A DNA stretch of 11,119 nt from JBBRHF01 sp038223055 (GTDB lineage: Bacteria > Actinomycetota > Actinomycetes > JACCUZ01): positions 1 through 11,119 of the forward strand of contig JBBRHF010000147.1 in assembly GCA_038223055.1 (NCBI GenBank), written 5' to 3'. The notes beneath the pieces are model-generated. The model was not told the origin of the DNA, ran no database searches, and saw nothing but the letters and a program-made list of their open reading frames with translations. Positions 4,767 through 11,119 of this stretch are shown one piece after another. The position numbers were made by a program, and so were the translations under genes. The first letter of the stretch is position 1. Every line of letters begins with the position of its first letter.

Positions 4767-7223
4767 ATGCCGCTCCCCGCCGCGTTCTCGGCCATCCCGG
4801 ACTGGTTCTCGTGGGAAAACCAGGGGGCCGATGCCGCTGTCGCCGACCTGTCCGGCTCGGGCCGCCCTGATCTCGTAGTGCTGATGGTGGACGACGGCCC
4901 GCAGCAGAACCGGGGCCTGTACCGGATGGGCCGCGACCTGGACGGCGACGGGGTGGTGACCGGCGGTTGGACGCCGTGGGTTGACGTCCCGGACTGGTTC
5001 TCGGTGGCCAACCAGGGCGCGTGCGTGGACCTCGCGGACGTGACCGGCTCGGGCCGGCCCGACCTGGTGGTGCTGATGGTGGACGACGGCCCGCAGCAGA
5101 ACCGGGGCCTGTACCGGATCGGGCGGGACCTGAACGCAGCCGGGATGGTGACCGGCGGCTGGACGCCGTGGGCCGACGTACCGGACTGGTTCTCCTGGGA
5201 CAACCAGGGTGCGGGAGTGGCGGTTGCGGACGTGACCGGCTCCGGCCGGCCGGACCTGGTCGTGTTCATGGTAGACAACGGGTTGGGTCTCAACCGGGGG
5301 GTGTACCAGATCGGCCGGGACCTCGATCTGAACGGTGTCGTGACCGCCGGTTGGACACCGTGGATCGACGTCCCAGGGTGGTTCTCCTGGGAGAACCAGG
5401 GGGCCGGAATCGACGTGGCCGACGTCTCCGGCTCGGGCCGCCCGGACCTGGTCGTGCTCGGCGTGGACAACCCGCCCGGCCGCAACCATGCCTTCTACCG
5501 GATCGGCACGGATCTGGGAGCCGACGGGGTGGCGGCCGACTGGTCCATCCCGCTCGGTGTCAGCAACTGGTTCTCGTGGGATAACCAGGGCGCCGGCGTC
5601 GCGGTCGCCGACCTCGGGTCGGGCCCGGTGGCGGTCGCGGTTGCTGTGGACGCTCCGCCGGGAGTCAACAGCGCCTTCACCCTGGCCGTGCCGCTGCGCG
5701 AAAACCCCGCCCTGCATGGCACGTGGGAGGTTCTGCCCTACAACTCGCAGGTGCTGGCCATCCACGCCGCGGTGCTGCGTACCGGCCACGTCTTGTTCTT
5801 CGCCGGCTCTGGGAACAACACGGTCCGGGTCGCCGACCCCTCCTACGGAGACGTCACCCGGGGCAGCTGGACCAGCGTGGTGTGGGACCCCGACGCCCCG
5901 GCCGGGGCGAACTTCACGCATCCGGCCACCCTCCGCCGGGCCGATGGCAACCCCTTCGACTTCTTCTGCTGCGGGCACGCCCCGCTGGCCGACGGGCGGA
6001 TCCTCGCCGGCGGCGGAAACCTCGCCTACAACAACGGCAACAATCTCGGTCAGCGTGACGTTGCCTCGTTCGACCCGGCTACCGGCCAGTGGTCGACCCG
6101 GCCCCCGACGGCGCACGGCCGGTGGTACCCGACCCTGCTGACCCTGCCCGACGGGCGGATGCTCGCGGTCAGCGGCAAGAACGACACGAATGGCGACCTC
6201 AACCCCCAGTTCGAGGTCTACGACCCGACGCTCGACCAGTGGGCACAGCTCCACCCACCGAAGAACTTCGTCGGGCTGCCGTTCTACGCCCACCTGTTCG
6301 TGATGGCCGACGGGCGGGTGTTCTTCAGCGGCGGCCGGATGGACGACGACCGCCCCCAGCAGGCGGGAATCCTCGACCTGGGCCAGCAGCCCGTCGGGTT
6401 CCAGGCGGTACCGGCGCTCCTGGACGGCGGCCTGCGCAACCAGTCGTCCAGCGTGCTGCTGCCCCCGGCCCAGCGCCAGCAGGTGATGATCATCGGTGGC
6501 TCCCCTGGCATGGCCATGGCCGACGCCACCGGGCACACCGAAACGGTCACCTTGGACGCCGTACCCCCGGCGTACGTGGAGTCGACGCCGTTGAGCCTGC
6601 CCCGCATTCACCTCAACGCCGTCATCCTCCCCGACCGCACCGTGTTCGTCAGCGGGGGCGCGATGACCCACGAGGGCGGGGCGATGCTGCCCATCCCCCG
6701 CCTGCAGTCCGAGATCTACGATCCCGACACCGGCCAGTGGCAGGCCGGAGCCGTCGCCGACGTCGTGCGCCTCTATCACTCGGTGGCGCTGCTGCTGCCC
6801 GACGGCCGGGTGATCACTGCGTGCGGGAACCCGCCACCCTACGGCAACCAGGCCCCCTGGGAACCGCCGCAACCCCACGAAGAGCTGCGCCTGGAGATGT
6901 ACCGACCGCCATACCTGTTCAAGGGTCCTCGCCCCGAGATCACGAACGCCCCGGCCGAATGGGGCTACGGGCAGACGGTGACCCTGACTTCACCCCAGGC
7001 CGGCGGCATCAGATGGGCACAACTGATAAGCCCGGGCTCGACCACCCACGCCTTCGACTGCCACCAACGCCTGGTCGACCTACCCATCACCACCCAGGCC
7101 GGCGGCCAGCTCCAGGTGAGCACCCCCGCCGGGCCCGGCCTTGCCCAGCCCGGCTGGCACATGCTCACGGTCGTCGACCAGAACCGGATCCCCTCCGTGG
7201 CCCGCTGGGTCCACCTCACCTGA
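4767..7223 (+). CDS. Galactose oxidase/glyoxal oxidase-like copper radical protein with FG-GAP-like repeats
   Basis: This 818-residue protein has two parts. Residues about 11-310 form five repeats of about 64 aa, each starting near DWFSWENQGAG, with DVTGSGRPDLVV as an FG-GAP/VCBS-like calcium-loop motif. The rest is a kelch propeller plus a C-terminal beta domain, as in galactose oxidase and bacterial GlxA. The cofactor residues are all present: C401 (FFCCGHA) and Y454 (GRWYPTLLTLPDG) for the thioether cross-link, Y670 and H671 (RLYHSVALLLPDGR), and H761 (STTHAFD) as copper ligands. Such enzymes oxidise primary alcohols or aldehydes to aldehydes or acids with release of hydrogen peroxide; the substrate here is unknown. 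ATG 4767 has GGAGG five bases upstream, so it is preferred over an upstream in-frame start at 4737. I see no Sec or Tat signal or membrane anchor, which is odd because known relatives act outside the cytoplasm. No internal stops. Confidence 0.92.
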   Translation: MPLPAAFSAIPDWFSWENQGADAAVADLSGSGRPDLVVLMVDDGPQQNRGLYRMGRDLDGDGVVTGGWTPWVDVPDWFSVANQGACVDLADVTGSGRPDLVVLMVDDGPQQNRGLYRIGRDLNAAGMVTGGWTPWADVPDWFSWDNQGAGVAVADVTGSGRPDLVVFMVDNGLGLNRGVYQIGRDLDLNGVVTAGWTPWIDVPGWFSWENQGAGIDVADVSGSGRPDLVVLGVDNPPGRNHAFYRIGTDLGADGVAADWSIPLGVSNWFSWDNQGAGVAVADLGSGPVAVAVAVDAPPGVNSAFTLAVPLRENPALHGTWEVLPYNSQVLAIHAAVLRTGHVLFFAGSGNNTVRVADPSYGDVTRGSWTSVVWDPDAPAGANFTHPATLRRADGNPFDFFCCGHAPLADGRILAGGGNLAYNNGNNLGQRDVASFDPATGQWSTRPPTAHGRWYPTLLTLPDGRMLAVSGKNDTNGDLNPQFEVYDPTLDQWAQLHPPKNFVGLPFYAHLFVMADGRVFFSGGRMDDDRPQQAGILDLGQQPVGFQAVPALLDGGLRNQSSSVLLPPAQRQQVMIIGGSPGMAMADATGHTETVTLDAVPPAYVESTPLSLPRIHLNAVILPDRTVFVSGGAMTHEGGAMLPIPRLQSEIYDPDTGQWQAGAVADVVRLYHSVALLLPDGRVITACGNPPPYGNQAPWEPPQPHEELRLEMYRPPYLFKGPRPEITNAPAEWGYGQTVTLTSPQAGGIRWAQLISPGSTTHAFDCHQRLVDLPITTQAGGQLQVSTPAGPGLAQPGWHMLTVVDQNRIPSVARWVHLT
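4797..5700 (+). repeat. Five in-frame tandem repeats of about 192 bp inside the oxidase gene
   Basis: The units begin at 4797, 4989, 5181, 5373 and about 5562; the spacing is 192 bp for the first three and 189 bp for the fourth. Each encodes a consensus like PDWFSW[ED]NQGAG, then DV[TS]GSGRPDLVV, NRGLYRIGRDL and GGWTPW. Units 1 and 2 share an identical run of 50 bases (4878-4927 and 5070-5119). Later units are more diverged, and the fifth is incomplete and loses the repeat C-terminal half. This pattern suggests that the first pair was duplicated or gene-converted most recently. Confidence 0.9.
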
Positions 7224-7324
7224 CCACTTCCCCGGCGCCCCGAGGAGCACGATGCTTGGCGCGGCGAACGCGTGACCCAAGACGAGCGCTGAGGCTGCTC
7301 GCCGGTGGGGTCCCGATGGAGATC

Positions 7325-7634
7325 TCAGCCTTCGGCAAGACCGACCCACCGATCCAGCACCACCGCCAACGTGCCCATCTCAGGATGACGCGGTCCTCCC
7401 CAGCCACCCTGGCGGTCAACACCCAGTGTCGCGAATCCGGTCTCGCCGGCGACGTACGCCATGTTCCAACCCGAGACCGCGACGACTGACGCGGCGCCGA
7501 GGTCGACGACCGTGTTGACGACGTGTGCGCGATGGCAACCCGCCACACGGTCCCGGTGCCGTCCCACACCCATGCGTAGAAGACCACGCCCGCGGTGACT
7601 ACGGCGATGGCCGTGTGCCCGTCGTATTCGGAGC
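7325..7634 (-). pseudogene. Unrecognised, probably frameshifted fragment
   Basis: I do not recognise this. On the minus strand, just after the hemerythrin-like gene, one frame reads SSEYDGHTAIAVVTAG and VVFYAWVWDGTGTVWRVAIAH. A second frame then continues naturally with VVNTVVDLGAASVVAVSG, WNMAYVAGETGFATLGVD and GTLAVVLDRWVGLAEG before TGA at 7327-7325. The join near 7530 suggests one protein of about 100 residues with a frameshift. The first part is hydrophobic and could be membrane-spanning. No start codon is obvious at its 5' end. The alternative is that none of this is coding, because long shadow frames are common in such GC-rich DNA. The 100 bases between the oxidase stop and 7325 hold nothing I can name. 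Confidence 0.3.
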
Positions 7635-8352
7635 TCAGTACGGCCCGGTGACGATCCCCAGGGCCGGGACCGGGATCCCGTGGATGCGCCGGGCGTACTT
7701 CCGGAAGGCCCGGCGCGCGAGCGGCGGCAGCACCGGCCCAAGCGGTGCGGGGAGCTTCGCGATCTCGAGCGTGAGCGCCTCGGGGTCACCCTCGTAGAGC
7801 ATCATCCCGAAGCCGGTGAGCAGCATCCCCTTGGGGATCGACTCCATGCCGCGCTCGGTGAACTCGTCCCACTCCTCCTGATGGAGGTGTCGGGCCATGA
7901 GTGGCAGGACCCGGGTCTCCTCGGCCTCGAGATGCTCGCACAAGGCGTCGACCAGCTCGGCCAGGTGATCACTCAGCAGGGTGCGGTTCGTCACGGACGC
8001 CGAACCCCGCCAGGCGATGACCAGGGGTGGGCACTGCCCCAGCAGTCGGGCGACGGCCTCGTGCTGTGACTCCATCAGCCCGATCAGGGGGGCCAGCTCG
8101 TCGGGAACGCGTGCGGTGAGCCGGTCCCAGAGCAGCTCGTCCTCGATCGTGTGGTGGTGGACGAAGGCCAGCCACATGTCCACGTGGTCGGCGATCTCGT
8201 TGGCGCGGCGTACGTGCCCCTGGGGCACGCTGAGCACCGCTGGGACCGAGAGCTTCAGCTCGCGACGGACGGGCGATCGCGGACCCGCGCCAGGTGGACT
8301 CGTTGCGCGCCCGCGCGGTCGCGAGCTCCGGGCTGGTGGTGGTGATGGACAT
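7635..8352 (-). pseudogene. Hemerythrin-like domain protein, broken by one frameshift
   Basis: This is a helical hemerythrin-like (HHE cation-binding) protein expected to hold a di-iron site and to sense or bind oxygen, nitric oxide or iron. The natural start is ATG 8352-8350 (MSITTTSPELATARARNEST) with GAAGG six bases upstream. After about IARP, near 8270, the frame must shift by one base to continue with RRELKLSVPAVLSV and VRRANEIADHVDMWLAFVHHH. Candidate metal ligands follow: HHHTIEDE, ESQHEAV, LLSDHLAELVD, EHLEAEETRVLP. The stop is TGA at 7637-7635. The reconstructed protein is about 238 residues, a normal length. A single extra C in CGTCCGTCGC (8267-8276 region) would explain the break, so sequencing error or a recent mutation are both possible. 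The 276-aa open frame that starts upstream at 8465 has an artefactual N-terminus. Confidence 0.82.
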
Positions 8353-8380
8353 GTCTGCCTTCTGTTGGGTGTAGACCCGC

Positions 8381-10650
8381 ATGCTCGGTTGGCTGACCGC
8401 GGAGGCGGGCCGGCGGCGCCTCGAGACGATGTCGGGCCGGGCGACCGAGCTCGAGTCCGACGCACCCCTGGCGGTGTTCCGTGACGCGATACCGGATCTC
8501 ACGCCCGATTGGCAGGGACAGGCAGACAGCCGCTGGGAGCTGTTCCGTTCCGTCGCTGGCCTGCTCGTGTCCCGGCGGCAGTTGGTCATCGTGCTCGACG
8601 ACCCCACTGGGCCGACCCGGTCTCACGGGGAGCTTCTCGAGATGCTGGTACGCCGCCCTCCTGAATCGGCCCACCTGCTGCTCGTCGCGAGTCGCCCGGG
8701 CTCTGTCGTCGACGGCGTCACCGTGGCCGCTCGTTCGGCCGGACGCGACGCCACCGTGCTCGACCTCGAGCCGCTGTCGCGCGTCGCGGCCGAGGAGATG
8801 CTGGGCAGTGGCTGATCCGAGTCGGATCGCGGCCGGGTGTTCGAGACGTCCGGCGGCAACCCCTTGTTTCTCGAGGAGCTGGCGAGGACCGGCGGAGCAG
8901 GGGGCGTGCCGGTCGGAGTGGTCGCCGCGGTAGCCGGTGACGTGGCCTCTCTCGGTGAGGACGCCCGGGCGCTGGTGGAGGCGGGCTCCGTCCTCGGCGA
9001 CCCGTTCGACATCGACATCGCGCGCCGTACGGCGAGACTGGACCTGGACGCAGCGCTAGCTGCCGTCGACGAGCTGGTCGGCCGGGGGCTGCTTCGCGGA
9101 ACCGGCACGCTGCGCGAGTTCTCCTTTCGCCATCCACTCGAGTGGTGCGCGCCCAGGCTCCGTCGATCGCGGCCCATTGGCTGGCGGCCGCCAAGCGAGC
9201 CGCGCACTCGAGTGACCTGGCGCTCTACTCCGACCTTGCCGAGACCCTCGTCCAGGTGGGACGCCTGACCGAAGCGCCGGAGGTCGCAGACGAGGGGGTC
9301 TCGCTGGGTACCGGCACCGACCTGGACCGCCGGCGGCTCCACCTGGCTGCGGCCTCGGTGGATCGTCTGCTCGGCCGCCACGACGCCTCGCTGAGACGGC
9401 TGACGAGAAGCCTGGCCGAGACCAGTGGCCACGATGGGCGGGCCGAGGTGATGGCCGCGCTTGCCCTCTCTGCCTACGAGCGCGGTGACTACGGCGCGAT
9501 GGCTCAATGGGCCGCGGAGGTGCACGCTGACGACTCGATGGATCCACTCGTCCAGGGTGTGGGCGCGGCATTGCTGGCCATCGGGCACCGGTTCACCGGC
9601 CTTGAGTCGGAGTCGGCTGCCGGGGCCGACCTCGCCGTACGCTTGGTCTTCGAGGCGTCCGATGCGGAGCTGGCCGCGCGGGCGGAGCTGGTGGTGGCGA
9701 TCCCGTGGGCACTCGTCTCCGTCGAGCGACTCTCCGATGGGTTGAGCACTGCGCGGCGTGCTTCGACATCGGCAAGCCGGGCGGGCAACATCGCCGGCGC
9801 CGTACCCATGCTGATCGCGGAAGTCCTGGCGCTCGGGCTGCTGGGGCGGATCGGGGAAGCCGTGAGCGCGGCCGACCAGACCGAGCTCGCCGCGCGGCTG
9901 ACCCACCACGAACAGTCCCTGCAGTGGGCGCTGTGGATGAGGTCTTGGGTGCTGCTCGACGCCGGCGCGCTGGACGACGCGCTGGCCGCCGCCACGGAGA
10001 GCGTGACGCTGGCGGAACACCTCGACGACTCGGCGCTGGTCACGATCGGCAACGCGGTCTTGGGGTCGGCGCTGCTCGCAGCCGGCAGGCCGGCCGAAGC
10101 GCGGCCGTTGATCGCGGCGTACGACGTCGAGCCCGGCTGGATCGCCCGCTGGGCACCGCGCCTGGTCGAGGCCGAGCTGGCCCTCGGTGATGTGGACGCA
10201 GCCGGACGCTCGGCAGACCGTGCCCGCGAGGCGGCGGCCACCGGTCTCAGCGGCGCCCTGGCGGCGACCGAGCGCGCCCGCTCGATGGTGGCCCTGGCTC
10301 GCGACGACCAGGCCAGCGCCGTACGCCTGGCCCTGTCGGCGGTTGAGCGTGCCGCGTCGACGGGCGCGACGCTGGACGAGGCGCAGGGCCGTCTGCTCGC
10401 TGCGCGCGCGATGGGAAGCACCAACACGGCGGAAGCCGTTCGTCACCTGACCCTGGCCCACGAGCTGGCGGGCGACGGCGGCGCTCGGCGTACCGCCGAC
10501 GAGGCCACCCGCGAGCTGCGCAAGCTCGGGCGCCGTCTGCGGGTTGACCAACCGCGAGCGCCGCCCTCGCGGCACAGTTCTCGGCCAGCAGGTGAGCGCG
10601 CTGCGACCTTCGACCTCTCGCCTCCGGCCGGGGGCGCTTCCCCGTCATAG
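8381..10650 (+). pseudogene. Decayed AAA-ATPase/LuxR (LAL-type) transcriptional regulator
   Basis: The intact family is about 900 residues: AAA ATPase, helical repeat region and C-terminal LuxR helix-turn-helix. Here reading starts after the Walker A site (MLGWLTAEAG, 8381), with only a possible remnant (in-frame stop 8372-8374, then TR) before it. ELESDAPLAVF and VIVLDD are clear, but the usual DLHWADP block is garbled by compensating one-base indels (about 8602 and 8627). TGA at 8813-8815 interrupts EEMLGSG; the same frame resumes as VFETSGGNPLFLEELA and VEAGSVLGDPFDIDIARRTA. At about 9140 (FRHPL) roughly 70 residues are missing and the frame changes. The long remaining frame (9142-10650, VRAQAPSIAAHWL onward) is the helical part. 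The helix-turn-helix is lost except for GLTNRE in another frame at 10541-10558. Automatic annotation might call 9142-10650 a gene; I regard it as debris. Confidence 0.85.
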
Positions 10651-10733
10651 GTGAGCTGGTTGAGGAACACGTAGCCCTTGTTCGCGGCCAGGGTCTTGAT
10701 GAACTGGTCGACCGCCCAGCCGCACAGAGCCAA
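10640..10733 (-). pseudogene. Short unrecognised minus-strand coding fragment
   Basis: I do not recognise this. The minus strand reads MALCGWAVDQFIKTL, then AANKGYVFLNQLTYDGEA before the frame runs into the decayed regulator. The segment has a protein-like mix of hydrophobic and charged residues, unlike the Arg/Pro/Ser-rich shadow frames around it. It is probably the 3' or internal part of a gene brought next to the regulator by a deletion or by insertion-sequence activity. It could also be chance. Confidence 0.25.
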
Positions 10734-10822
10734 CCACGATCAAAGGTCCAGAGGCTGACGCGGAACCGCTGATTGGCGCACCCAGAAGGCCCGACCGCCA
10801 AGATCGGCGATCAGGCCTCTGA

Positions 10823-10842
10823 CACGAAGATTCCCTTTCGTG
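10823..10842. terminator. Small stem-loop after the second IS110 transposase
   Basis: CACGAA (10823-10828) pairs with TTCGTG (10837-10842) around an eight-base loop, 19 bases beyond the stop codon of the minus-strand transposase. It could end that transcript or form part of an RNA encoded by the element. There is no T-run, so confidence is low. Confidence 0.3.
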
Positions 10843-10860
10843 GCAGGGGTCTGGTTCTCG

Positions 10861-11119
10861 TTACCCGGCGCGGTTGAGAGTGACTTCGTAACCCATCGCC
10901 TCGAGCTGGTGGAGTGCACGGTTCTTGGCGCGTTCGGGGTGGAGCCTGCTGAAGTAGTCGGCTCCGGGGTCCTCATACAGAGTGCCGGTGGTGCCCATGT
11001 GCCAGATGATCGTGAGCAGCTTGTGCTGGATCGCGACGTTGGCCTTCATCGGCCCACGTCGTGACGCGATCCGGCGGTACCGGACACCGAGGTAGGTGTT
11101 CGGACTCTTGGCAAGCGAC
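10861..11119 (-). CDS. IS110-family transposase, C-terminal end (runs off window)
   Basis: This is the last 86 or so residues of an IS110/IS116/IS902-type transposase. Reading begins at the right edge (LAKSPNTYLGVRYRRIASRR), continues through VAIQHKLLTIIWHMGTTG, TLYEDPGADYFSRL and PERAKNRALHQLEAMGYEV, and stops at TAA 10863-10861. The NTYLGVRYRRI and DYFSRL..ERAKNRALHQLEALGY features are typical of the extreme C-terminus of one large IS110 subgroup, distinct from the element at 949-2034. The DEDD and Transposase_20 parts lie outside the window. No stop or frameshift is seen in the visible part. The methionine near 11049 is internal, not a start. Confidence 0.88.
   Translation of the reverse strand, partial: SLAKSPNTYLGVRYRRIASRRGPMKANVAIQHKLLTIIWHMGTTGTLYEDPGADYFSRLHPERAKNRALHQLEAMGYEVTLNRAG

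Noticed and set aside
4797..5700. Tandem repeats considered as a CRISPR-like or non-coding repeat array
   Set aside because: The period is 192 bp, in frame, and each unit encodes an FG-GAP-like protein repeat; there are no short repeats with unique spacers.
4416..6878. 820-codon open frame on the minus strand opposite the oxidase gene
   Set aside because: It mirrors the repeats and third-position GC bias of the plus-strand gene, is rich in Val/His/Arg/Pro without family motifs, and runs antisense to a gene with full catalytic signatures.
7635..8465. A 276-residue hemerythrin-like protein starting at 8465
   Set aside because: Its first 65 or so residues are Pro/Arg/Ser-rich shadow sequence running into the divergent regulator; the natural start at 8352 has a ribosome site and a family-like N-terminus in another frame.
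8623..10575. 650-codon minus-strand open frame opposite the regulator
   Set aside because: Composition is Arg/Gly/Gln/Pro-rich and motif-free, while the plus strand shows clear LAL-family sequence throughout.

Overview
The window comes from a GC-rich chromosome with GTG/TTG starts and strong G/C bias at third codon positions. Together with the protein families present, this points to an actinobacterium. The similarity of the AAA/LuxR and hemerythrin-like pieces to the Geodermatophilaceae/Nocardioides/Frankia type is my impression only, and I cannot name a genus. Only three genes look intact: an IS110-family transposase (949-2034, +), a two-motif phospholipase D-like protein (2949-4412, -) and a large galactose oxidase/glyoxal oxidase-like copper radical protein with N-terminal FG-GAP-like repeats (4767-7223, +). 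Much of the rest is broken genes and insertion-sequence debris, as in an accessory island.

Left part (1-2950). The C-terminal half of a NarL-type response regulator survives with compensating indels (220-593). A promoter-like stretch follows, and then a complete IS110-family transposase with all four DEDD residues. Both flanks of the transposase are non-coding and structured, and either could encode the guide (bridge) RNA known for this family. To its right, on the minus strand, lies a decayed and 5'-truncated IS5-family transposase (about 2348-2865), which abuts the 3' end of the phospholipase D-like gene.

Centre (2949-7223). The phospholipase D-like gene and the copper oxidase gene diverge from a 354-base intergenic region that contains an imperfect stem-loop. 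The oxidase has a perfectly spaced GGAGG ribosome site, five roughly 64-residue repeats and the complete Cys-Tyr / Tyr-His / His set of the galactose oxidase family, but no recognisable secretion signal. The two genes share a regulatory region but no obvious pathway.

Right part (7224-11119). An unrecognised minus-strand fragment is followed by a hemerythrin-like gene (minus) broken by one frameshift near its 5' end. Divergent from it, 28 bases away, is a heavily decayed AAA-ATPase/LuxR (LAL-type) regulator. It lacks an intact Walker A, has compensated frameshifts through Walker B, an in-frame stop and an internal deletion, and its DNA-binding domain is scrambled. The window ends inside a second, different IS110-family transposase on the minus strand (10861 to the right edge).

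I see no CRISPR array, tRNA, rRNA or coherent new multi-gene system. The most interesting items are the candidate bridge-RNA regions of the first IS110 element, the repeat-bearing oxidase without a signal peptide, and the graded decay of the regulator genes.
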